Origin: Saccharina japonica
Lineage: Eukaryota; Sar; Phaeophyceae; Laminariales; Laminariaceae
NCBI GenBank assembly: GCA_008828725.1
Contig: MEHQ01000893.1
Coordinates: forward strand, 62,001-126,000
Reading direction: 5' to 3'
DNA: 64,000 nucleotides
Of this stretch, positions 56,630 through 64,000 are shown piece after piece. How positions within the stretch are numbered: the stretch's first letter is position 1; every line of letters begins with the position of its first letter. The position numbers and the translations under genes are program-made. The notes under the pieces are model-generated. The model saw only the letters and a list, made by a program, of their open reading frames with translations, made no database searches and had not been told where the DNA came from.

Positions 56630-56669
56630 ACTCGTTACTTTATACTCCAAGGTACTCGGAGCATCTGTG

Positions 56670-56936
56670 GTCGCTTTGGCAGCGAAGAATACTGCTGTGC
56701 TGCTGTGCGGTACGAACAAAAAATGTGTTACCCAGCCTGGGGTGCAATGTGCAGTTTTATTTTCGGTCGGTGCTGCTGCTATTTCAGTGCTGCTATGTAC
56801 GCTCGTGCGTACACTGCTTCATGTTTCTGTAGTTTCTACAGCAGTAGTACTTCTTGCATCATTGGCAGGTCGTTTTGTTTGGCTTCCAAGTTCCAAGTGA
56901 CCAAGTGTGTATGTGCCACAAACAGTACAGGACACC
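56670..56936. other. intergenic, no gene recognised
   Basis: The + frame 56573-57112 crosses the LINE tail, the hAT-like right end and a MITE, so it is not a gene. Confidence 0.5.
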
Positions 56937-57096
56937 TAATAAGAAACAGGAAATCTGTTCCAGGCTGGGTTTCTTATTCGAGAGAGGGTGATTTATTCAC
57001 TAGTTTCAAGATAACGACTCCAGAATTTCTTATTTCGCTTGAAATCTCAGCCTGGCTTTCATATTATAATAGCTTGTTTCTTATCAGGTGTCCTGT
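56937..57096. mobile_element. MITE, ACAGGACACC family
   Basis: ACAGGACACCTAATAAGAAA at the left pairs with tttcttatcAGGTGTCCTGT at the right. At 160 bp it is the best-preserved copy in the window. Confidence 0.8.
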
Positions 57097-57319
57097 AATA
57101 CAACAGCAGTAGCAGTACTCGTACCTGTTTTTAATTTGGCCACCGGCATTTTCGCCATACGAACCCTCCGACCTTCTCGACATGCGTACCGCGCAACTAA
57201 CTTCGGAGCAAAACTCATGGCTTTGGAAGGTATCGTCGAGGGAAAATGGCAACACAGGTGCAGCAGGCATGCTCGCGTCCCTGCTGCTGTGTTGTATCCC
57301 ACAGTATGCCATGATGTAC

Positions 57320-57725
57320 GCCATACGCACATATCTCTAATGCAAGTAGTGATGCACCATGCGTTTTACAGCAGCAGTGATCTTGCAAACCCGTGCTACA
57401 TAGATTGGAAACCAGGACGCATTTATCATCCAGCTACATACTGCACTGCAAGGTTACGGGGCAGCCTATAAACTCGCATGCTGAGCTTTCCCCCGGCAAA
57501 ACGAGGAGAGCGAGGAGCCGAAGATTTTGTTTCTGCGGTTCGATTTTGAAAAAAAAAAACGGGTTTCAATTGGTTCTAGAGGCGTTACGACTGGCATTCA
57601 AAAAAAGAGAGCGTTGGGAGGGAGGTGGGAGGTGGAAGGGGTTGGAAGCACTGCTCTCTGCGCCTGCTGTTCACACATCAGCAAGCTTCCAACAAGATAC
57701 ACAACAAAGCACCGACCGAAGACCA
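57320..57725 (+). promoter_or_regulatory. 5' flank conserved among BTB-TLDc genes (gene 4)
   Basis: Family blocks: gcaaggttacggggcagcctataaactcgcatgctgagct (57449-57487), GGGTTTCAATTGGTTCTAGA and GGCGTTACG (57561-57589), and ggttggaagcactgctctctgcg (57640-57662). The frame is open from 57393, which would add 111 residues, but the corresponding frames are not conserved in the other copies. No TATA box is evident. Confidence 0.45.
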
Positions 57726-59507
57726 ATGCATCGACGGTTGAAGCTGAGGGATGATTTCCCGACGTCGGCGGACGAGTACACTAAGCCAGTGGAACGACTT
57801 CTACAGCTCAGACGGGCAGAACTGAACACGGCCTGGGAAGAGATTGAAGACGGGTGGACCGCTAACAGCGCGGGCATGGCAAGGTTTGGACTCGCCGCTC
57901 GAACAGACGACCAAGATGTAATTAAGCTGAATGTTGGCGGCTCGAACGTTACCGTGTACTGGCACCTCCTCGCAGAGGCCGAGGGGTTCAAGGATTCAAT
58001 CCTGGGCGCCTTGCTCGAGGGAGTCTGGGGCGAGGGGCGGATTCCCCGAGATGCCGAAGGCCGCATCATGCTTGACGAGTCCCCTGCGTGCATAAAATGC
58101 ATAATCCGCCTAATGCTTACTGGCCGTGCGAACGCAGGAGCGCAGGGAGAACCGGAGAGTGCGGCGCGCTCTATGGTAGCCGTCGACGAGGCACCATGCC
58201 TTGTGTGCACCGCACACGTGATGGGACTGCCGGGATACGTGCCGATTCATCCTGACTTCCCGTGCGTGAATGGAGGCAGCACCACCTTGGAGCCGTTTGA
58301 AATCGCTCCGTTTTTTAACGAGATGCGGGCTTGGGTTGAGGGTTCGAACGAGGAAATGACACTGATCTACCGCGCTTCCCGGGATGGTTTCGGTAGGGAA
58401 ACGTTCAGAGCTAGCTGCACCAAGAACAGTCCAAAGACGTTCTCCCTTATTCGGGTGAGTTCGGGCCAAGAAAGCGAAGACAGCGACAGCGTCGTTGGGG
58501 TCTACCATAATTCTCCTTGGAGCCAAGCCGTACGGACTGGCCAATTCATTGCTAAAGAAACCTTTTTGTTCGCGCTCAAGGACGGTATTTCCACCGAGAA
58601 AGGTCTCTGTAAGCGTACCAAGTGGCATCCGACCCCTGGCTACGAGTGCGATCGCTTCAACGTGCCTCGATGTGATGGTCCCTACATCGGGGAAGACGAC
58701 TTGGTTACCAAATTCGACCCGACATCGGGGAGCTGTACCCTTCAGACAAACTATGACGAATCTCACTTTCCGGCCGGCTCCAGTCCCCTGTTCGATGCAT
58801 TGAACGGAAAAAAGGTCGTCGAGATTGAGGTCTACCGCTACTCGCCGCCAGCTACAGGCCGCTCGAGGCTCGCTTCACGCGCTACCATCCCCGCACCCAC
58901 CGTCACCGAACCGGGTGGCGACGTCTTGACCGATGTGGAAGCCGACGACATCGATTGGTTCGGCAAGTCGATCGCAAGCTCGCTCATGGAGGAGCGGGTG
59001 ATCCTCAATCTTGCCGTGAAGGAGATGGAAGCGGCAGGGGCAAGGGTGTCCGCTGCTGTTGGCGCCCTCGAAACCGTGTACGGTCCGAGCGTGGCGGCGG
59101 GCGGGCAGGATGCAGTCGTGGAGCTCAACGTACGTGGAATGAGGATGACAACACTGCGCTCCACACTGCAGGCCTGCCCGCGCTCGGCCCTCGCCGCCAT
59201 GTTCGACGAAGACAGATGGCCAGCCACCGACAACGACAAGGACGAACACGGGAGGCGGTTGGTCGACTGTGACCCGATCTGTTTCTCCAAGATCCTCGAG
59301 GTGCTGCGGATGAGGAAACGCTCTTCGTGGAGTGCAGGCGTGACACCCGAAGAACAGGAGGGGTCCAGCGGCCAGTGCCGGGGTGCTGTCTCGGTCAAGA
59401 CAGCCAACGTAAAGGCCTTCCGTGAAGCCGTCCAGATGTACTTCCCGGGGTGCGAGAGCTTCATCTTGGGCCTGTGCAGCGTAAATACCACCGCGGCAGT
59501 TTGGTGA
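57726..59507 (+). CDS. BTB-TLDc-BTB protein, copy 4
   Basis: The product is 593 residues with leader (MHRRLKLRDDFPTSADEY), BTB1 (VIKLNVGGSNVTVYWHLL, RIMLDESPACIKCII), TLDc (MTLIYRASRDGF, KETFLFALKDGIS, VVEIEVYRYS), a longer Ser/Thr/Ala/Pro linker than the sisters (about residues 378-398), helix (SIASSLMEERVILNLAVKEM) and BTB2 (VELNVRGMRMTTLRSTLQ, LVDCDPICFSKILEVLRMRKR). In BTB2 the otherwise invariant LNVRGT reads LNVRGM. Its TLDc distal half (after DSVVGVYHNSPW) matches the sisters poorly. Single exon; the start is chosen by alignment with the other copies. Expected to be a cytosolic adaptor or oligomeric protein; no signal peptide or membrane segment is seen. Confidence 0.9.
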   Translation: MHRRLKLRDDFPTSADEYTKPVERLLQLRRAELNTAWEEIEDGWTANSAGMARFGLAARTDDQDVIKLNVGGSNVTVYWHLLAEAEGFKDSILGALLEGVWGEGRIPRDAEGRIMLDESPACIKCIIRLMLTGRANAGAQGEPESAARSMVAVDEAPCLVCTAHVMGLPGYVPIHPDFPCVNGGSTTLEPFEIAPFFNEMRAWVEGSNEEMTLIYRASRDGFGRETFRASCTKNSPKTFSLIRVSSGQESEDSDSVVGVYHNSPWSQAVRTGQFIAKETFLFALKDGISTEKGLCKRTKWHPTPGYECDRFNVPRCDGPYIGEDDLVTKFDPTSGSCTLQTNYDESHFPAGSSPLFDALNGKKVVEIEVYRYSPPATGRSRLASRATIPAPTVTEPGGDVLTDVEADDIDWFGKSIASSLMEERVILNLAVKEMEAAGARVSAAVGALETVYGPSVAAGGQDAVVELNVRGMRMTTLRSTLQACPRSALAAMFDEDRWPATDNDKDEHGRRLVDCDPICFSKILEVLRMRKRSSWSAGVTPEEQEGSSGQCRGAVSVKTANVKAFREAVQMYFPGCESFILGLCSVNTTAAVW

Positions 59508-59885
59508 GTTTCCTTTTGCGAGCGGTTGTTGCGAATCGAATTAAAATGAGCGATGTCAGGGATACGGTGTGCAGTAGGCAGGCCAATAAGGGAGGCGGGT
59601 GGTGGCGTTTTAGGAATAGACGACCTTCATATCTGTTGCGTGAGTAGTAGTCGCAGATGGGGTTTTATGCTTGTGTCTCTTTTTTGTGTATCCGTTAGGA
59701 GAATCAGACCGCCCCCTGTCGTTGAGCCGACCCAGCTCAGCGCTGAGGACTACCTGGTGTAGTGCTGTACGACCTACATATTTTAGTGAAACCGTTACGG
59801 GACGCACGCTTCTATCCAAGACCGGGGACTATGTCGGGCCCGAACGCCCCTGACCAGACATGAATCACTCGACACCCACTAAGCC
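59508..59885 (+). repeat. duplicated 3' flank of gene 4
   Basis: It starts TGAGTTTCCTTTTGCGAGCG. It then has gtgtgcagtaggcaggccaataaggg, tttttgtgtatccgttaggagaatcag, gcacgcttctatccaagaccgggg, gcccgaacgcccctgacca and cactcgacacccacta, in the same order as after genes 1-3. Confidence 0.65.
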
Positions 59886-60012
59886 GGGACTAGGTTTCTT
59901 CCTTTACATCAACAGCGAGATTTCGTCTCTTACTATTTTTTAGGAGTAGTACGTACGCCTGAACCAACTATGAACAACAGGGTTCCACGAGTATCGATAC
60001 AACCCTACTATT

Positions 60013-60118
60013 AGGGGCGACCTTAGTAAATAGGACCATATATTGTCAGTAAAAATAGGTAAATATATAGGTTTTTGTGTGTACCGTGGGTCCTATTTAC
60101 TACATTAGCCCACCCCGT
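60013..60118. mobile_element. MITE, ACGGGGGACC family
   Basis: Left AGGGGCGACCTTAGTAAATA, right TTTACTACATTAGCCCACCCCGT. The right half is nearly identical to the copy at 454-559 (ggtttttgtgtgtaccgt), so these two form a subfamily. Confidence 0.75.
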
Positions 60119-60990
60119 AATAGAGTCTCGTTGCTCCTATGTTGCCTGGTATTATATAGGCGCGATAGCATCACCCGCCAGCATAGAGTCAACTGTATTC
60201 GTGACTGAAGGTTATGTTCACATGCTCGCCCGCAACCGCAGCACGGCCAGATACAAAATATAACCGAGAAGCAACTCCCCTGGATTATATACCCAGGGCC
60301 GACGAGAAGATTGTACGAGTACAACATTGTTTTGGATTTCGATCTGTGACACAACAATGTTATACGTAGCACTGCTTTGAATGACGTATAAAGGCCGGGA
60401 ATTAACGGGGTACAGGTACGGGGATCGTGTTTGTAGTACTTGGGAGGCGTATCTTAGAACTTTACGACAACTCGTACCTGCCGGTAAACGCTGGATGAAA
60501 AGCAAACAGACGACCTGACGAACGAACCAGCGAACGGACGGTGGTGGTATCTATTGTGTCTGCTTACAGTCGAGGGGGCGCTGCTAAGATCTGACTGGAG
60601 CTCGCCAAATCAGCTCCACACCACCATCACTAGCATGCAGTCCCGCGACTGTATAGAGGGCGGTGAGAGATAAAGACTCGCTTCAATACGAAATTCCTCC
60701 GTTCGGCCGTTTGGTATGCTTCCGAGAGATTTTCAGTCGAATCTAAATCTTTCGAACATACTTGTTTTTTTACCGTACGTCCAAACAGTGCTTGCACCGG
60801 AAAGCGCGTGTGATTGTGTCGGATGTACTCGTACTCGAGCGTTACATGGGATGTCATGTGCCCACCATGCCCCCGAGTAGACTCAAGTACAGCTGTGCAA
60901 AGTAACGGCGCAGCCGAGGTGATATGACGATGCAGCTACCGGTATAAATACATGTATAAAATTGCAGGCTGAAGCTTGCAGAGCGCTCGA
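60119..60990. other. intergenic, no gene recognised
   Basis: Short unrecognised frames on both strands. Confidence 0.4.
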
Positions 60991-60998
60991 CAGCTTTT

Positions 60999-61707
60999 CA
61001 CAGATGCTCCGAGTATACTCGATACTCCGAGTATACTCGGAGTATCGAGTATTTTTCGTACTCCGAGTACTGAGAGTATTAGAATACTGGTGGCCTAAAT
61101 ACTCGGAGTACTTGGAGTATGAGCAGTACTGAAGGCCCAAATACTCCGAGTACTGGGAGTATGAGCAGCACTTATCCTCGAGTACAAGCAGTACCCGGAG
61201 TACAAACATCTAAATCACTCGGAGTACTCCGAGTATCGGGAGTATTGAACACCGAAATACTTCAGCATTGGAGTAAAATACTCCGAGTAATACTCTAACC
61301 CGGAATGCCTCGGAGTACATAACCCCGAAACACTCCGAGTATTACTTGTACCTCGGAGTATGAAACCCTGAAATACTCCGAGTTTTGAAAGTATTAGCAG
61401 TACGAAATGCCGAAATACTCCGAGTACTCAAAGTACGAGCAGTACAGGATCCCTAAATACTCCGAGTACAGAAAGTATTCCGCAGTATCGAACCCCAAAA
61501 TACTCTGAGTACAGCAGTATTCCGGAGTATCGAACCCCGAAATACTCCGAGTACAAGCAGTATCGAGAGTGTTCATACCCGGAATACTCCGAGTACGAGC
61601 AGTATCCCGGAGTATCGAACCCCGAAATAGTCCGAGTACACGAAGTACCTGAAGTATTTTATCCTCAATACTCCTTACTTTACTCCGAGGTACTCAGAGC
61701 ATCTGTG
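60999..61707. mobile_element. 709-bp non-autonomous hAT-like element
   Basis: CACAGATGCTC (60999-61009) and GAGCATCTGTG (61697-61707) form a perfect 11-bp inverted repeat flanked by the exact 8-bp duplication CAGCTTTT (60991-60998 and 61708-61715). The interior consists of TACTCCGAGTA / TACTCGGAGTA palindromes with intervening words (gaaccccgaaatactc, gagcagtac). The first 250 bp match 53160-53410 closely, and the last 60 bp match the two sides of the LINE insertion in the 53160 element. There is no coding capacity. Confidence 0.88.
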
Positions 61708-62824
61708 CAGCTTTTCTTAGACGTAGATTTGAGCCTTTTTCGCGATATCTCGCGATGAGGTCCACCCGGCAGCCCGCAACTCCCTCATCGTGCTCGCCGA
61801 CCCCTGTTCTGCCTACCCTGCAAGGGCGGCCTCGGCCGTGTCCAACACGAGGCTCACGGGGGTAGGTTTGTTTGAGGATATCTTGCCTCTTTATCGCAGG
61901 CTCGCCATGCGAACGTACGTCGTATTTATTTTCTGACAGTCCAGTGCGAGATGATTCCCCCCTGTTCTGGACCTTGCGAGATCCCCAAAAATGTCTACCG
62001 CATGCGCCCCTCAGGAGCGTGTCGGGACTTTTTCTCGCGAGGCGGTGAACGCCTTCGGTTGATTTATAGGTTAACGTGCTCGCCGGCCTGGTGCGTACCG
62101 GGCAGGGCCTCGCGTGCGCTCGTGGGGCGTGAACATGCGGGCGGTTCAAGCTGCAAAACGTTAATCGAGAGGTTACTTTCTTTTCTTGAAAAAGTGGTTC
62201 CGAATGCTATTATTATTCCGGTATACGTATACTCGTATATACGTACGTAATTAATTTATAGTTATCCCATGATCTACACGCAAGATCCAACCTTCCGTTT
62301 TTGTGTTGACGATGCTTTACTTGGTTTTTATGGAGTATTTACCTCTGATACACGTACGTACCGTACGTACCAGCACCGCGACAGCTCAGTGCATACACAG
62401 CAGCAGCAGCAGTAGTATCAGGTACCAGTGTCACATGATGTGTGGTATATATGTACATATAATATGTACGTACGTTGTATAGTTTGTTGCTGCTCGATCG
62501 TAGCATACGAGTATGCTCGTAGTGCCCCGGTACTGCTGCTGTAGTGAGTACTAACTGTTATAAATACCAGTATGTTTATTTCGGTACTGCAAAAATACGT
62601 ATATACCAGATATATGCAAGTGGATCTCTCTGTAATGTGTGTGTATGTGTAGAGGTTTTTCTCTTGTTTGATGTTTGCTGCTGCTACTGCTGTGTTCGAC
62701 ATTGTACACACCTGCCACCCCAGGTGTTCTTCAGTACAGCAGTAGTAGTAGTACTTACGGTCAATATGTTTTCATTGTTAATACATACGGTACGCATGAA
62801 ACTTTGTTTTTCAAGTACAGCAGT
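61708..62824. repeat. dispersed repeat and intergenic
   Basis: About 61711-61800 matches 34262-34350 (gcttttctt.gacgtag, ctcgcgatgaggt.cacc). The minus frame 61694-62149 (151 codons) overlaps it and is Arg-rich without a domain. The remainder is TA- and CAG-rich with no gene. Confidence 0.4.
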
Positions 62825-62986
62825 ACGGGACGGAAATGAGAACCCAGCCTGAGATTTGCTAGGGAATAAGAAATTCGGGAACCGTTCTATGAAGTTAGTG
62901 TCGTAGGACGCACCCTCTCTCAAATATATAAGAAACCCAGCCTTAATTGGAATTTTTGTTTCTCGTTATACTAGTAGGTGTTCTGT
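62825..62986. mobile_element. MITE, ACAGGACACC family, diverged
   Basis: Left acgggacggaaatgagaacccagcctgag, right tttgtttctcgttatactagtAGGTGTTCTGT. The interior aataagaaattcgggaaccgtt..ctctctcaaatatataagaaacccagcct is shared with 26538-26714 in reverse order of arms. Confidence 0.55.
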
Positions 62987-63690
62987 AGTACACCCCTTGG
63001 CAGTAAAGTCGCTTTTGTTCGCCCTAAGCTTTCCTTTTTGTATTCTACCTCTACGCTTCGCCGTTACGGGCATTGCGCGAAGCCGCAGGCGGGCGTCAGC
63101 CCGCCGCGGCGAAGCCCCCCTTGTTCCTGGTGTATTTGTAGCGCTGTTTATAGTAGGCCGTTTGGAAGTGAGGCTGGCTTTGAGACTTTTGTTTTTTGTA
63201 AAAGTACTTCGTCATCTACTGTATAGTCCCTGTTTTTTTTTTTTTGGTTTTCCGCGGCGGAATTTGCCGGCCGATGGACAGTACGTACTATTTCCCCTCA
63301 TGCCAATGGAAATCGGAGCCAAAATGTCATGAAATGCCCGAAGGGAGCCAAAGGTGTCGCGAGCTCCGCTCGCAGTGAGCCTCTCGAGGTGATAAGTAAG
63401 CCGGCATCGAAGGAAAGCATGGTACTCGCGCACTACACGGTGACAAAGGAGGGGTATGTATGTGTCCTGGTACGTTTAGAGATGGGCAAGCGGTAAGGCA
63501 CGAGACACGGGTCGCGAGTTTCGAACACAAGACGAATGCGTGAACCAAAAAGCACGTCCCGGTCAGCCCTCGGAGAGATCACTGCCTGTATATTACATAT
63601 TGGTACAACAGCAGTAGCACATATATGCCCGTCGGCGACCTTTATAACCGTGTAGGATAAGGGGTAGCGTGTGTTTGGCCAACTATATCT
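62987..63690. other. intergenic with a tRNA-like remnant
   Basis: At 63480-63530, TGGGCAAGCGGTAAGGCACG resembles a tRNA A box and D arm, and about 25 nt later AGTTTCGAACAC resembles a B box. The spacing is short and no cloverleaf closes, so at most it is a tRNA-derived remnant. No gene is recognised. Confidence 0.3.
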
Positions 63691-63699
63691 GTGACTGCC

Positions 63700-64000
63700 G
63701 TGGTTCCCTTTGCTGAGGAAACTCCCCAATAAGGCATACGCCTTGTAAGGCACGCCTTATAAGGCACATGCCTTGTAAGGCATTCCTTAGCTGAAGAAAC
63801 TGCCCAATAAGGCATACGCCTTATAAGGCGCATGCCTTATCGTCGGAACATCACTCGTGTTTCATATGATATTCGTTTTATACCTAGGCCATCGGGCTGG
63901 CCGTTCATGTTTTTTCTCGAAGTCGGCTTTTTTACGTATAGCTGCGTATAGAGCTTAAGGGAGGTGCCCCAGAAAAAAAAAAAAAAAAAGGAGGTGCGCC
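63700..64000. mobile_element. GCTACGATAGAGG-family relic with GCCTTATAAGGC repeats
   Basis: 63730-63840 holds six or more GGCATACGCCTTATAAGGC-type palindromic words in tandem. The right part (tgtttcatatgatattcgttttatacctaggccatcgggctggccgttca and gtatagagcttaaggg) follows the second half of the GCTACGATAGAGG family and is cut by the window edge. Confidence 0.45.

Larger units (their letters stand above)
53160..56669. mobile_element. hAT-like TIR element, composite, 3.5 kb
   Basis: It is bounded by CACAGATGCTC (53160-53170) and GAGCATCTGTG (56659-56669), a perfect 11-bp inverted repeat, flanked by the exact 8-bp duplication GTCGCTTT (53152-53159 and 56670-56677). An 8-bp target duplication fits the hAT superfamily. 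Inside, another right-end motif (GAGCATCTGTG, ending near 53503) and a decayed left end (AAAGATGCTC, about 53577) suggest two sister elements plus about 75 bp between them moved as one unit. The element DNA is built of TACTCCGAGTA and its complement in varied order. No hAT transposase frame is present, so movement needed an enzyme supplied elsewhere. A LINE fragment is nested in the right part. Confidence 0.8.

Noticed and set aside
56573..57112. 179-codon + frame with hydrophobic stretches
   Set aside because: It crosses the LINE tail, the hAT-like right terminus with its target duplication, and a MITE; it cannot be one gene.

Overview
The window reads as repeat-rich nuclear DNA of a eukaryote, most likely an alga. 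I favour a stramenopile such as a brown alga, with low confidence. The evidence is very low gene density, long AT-rich stretches full of GTAC and CTG/CAG microsatellites, many miniature inverted-repeat elements nested in one another, a LINE-type retroelement, a decayed Helitron fragment and tRNA-like tandem repeats. There are no operons, Shine-Dalgarno sites or bacterial gene packing. No rRNA gene or intact tRNA gene was found.

The only convincing cellular genes are four paralogues, all on the + strand and all apparently intronless, at about 12.0-13.8, 31.6-33.4, 42.5-44.5 and 57.7-59.5 kb. Each encodes about 590 residues with the same order: a helical N-terminus, a BTB/KCTD-type (T1) domain, a TLDc domain, a Ser/Thr/Pro linker plus helical segment, and a second BTB/T1-like domain carrying a family-specific LNVRGT motif. 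The two BTB domains are strongly conserved between copies, while the distal part of the TLDc domain differs greatly. Each gene shares about 0.4 kb of 5' flank and 0.4 kb of 3' flank with its sisters. A further repeat of about 2 kb (copies at 16.9-19.2, 37.8-39.8 and 47.1-48.8 kb) lies 2.6-4.4 kb downstream of the first three genes. The array therefore looks like old segmental duplications broken up by transposons. Copy 3 has lost the ancestral stop codon and reads 77 codons into what looks like a diverged mobile element.

By region: 0-11 kb holds foldback elements (651-1350, 2667-3077, 5565-6038, 10703-11440), a tandem array at 6.44-7.06 kb and a few unidentifiable coding-like scraps. 11.4-14.2 kb is BTB-TLDc gene 1 with its flanks. 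14.2-31.1 kb is gene-poor and holds four or more MITE families and an array of palindromes at 30.0-30.8 kb. 31.1-33.9 kb is gene 2. 34-42 kb is repeats and microsatellites. 42.1-45.0 kb is gene 3. 45-53 kb is repeats, a minus-strand Helitron relic at 51.1-51.4 kb and tRNA-like repeats at 51.5-52.5 kb. 53.15-56.68 kb is a 3.5 kb element with 11-bp terminal inverted repeats and an 8-bp target duplication (hAT-like). It contains a 5'-truncated LINE with its own putative target duplication and a single in-frame TAG. 57.1-59.9 kb is gene 4. 61.0-61.7 kb is a 709-bp non-autonomous relative of the hAT-like element, again with a perfect 8-bp target duplication.

Functionally, BTB/KCTD domains usually oligomerise or recruit cullin-3 ligases, and TLDc domains of other eukaryotes bind the V-ATPase or act in oxidative-stress responses. 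The combined role here is unknown. All repeat families were recognised by eye, so their boundaries are approximate unless terminal repeats and target duplications are quoted.
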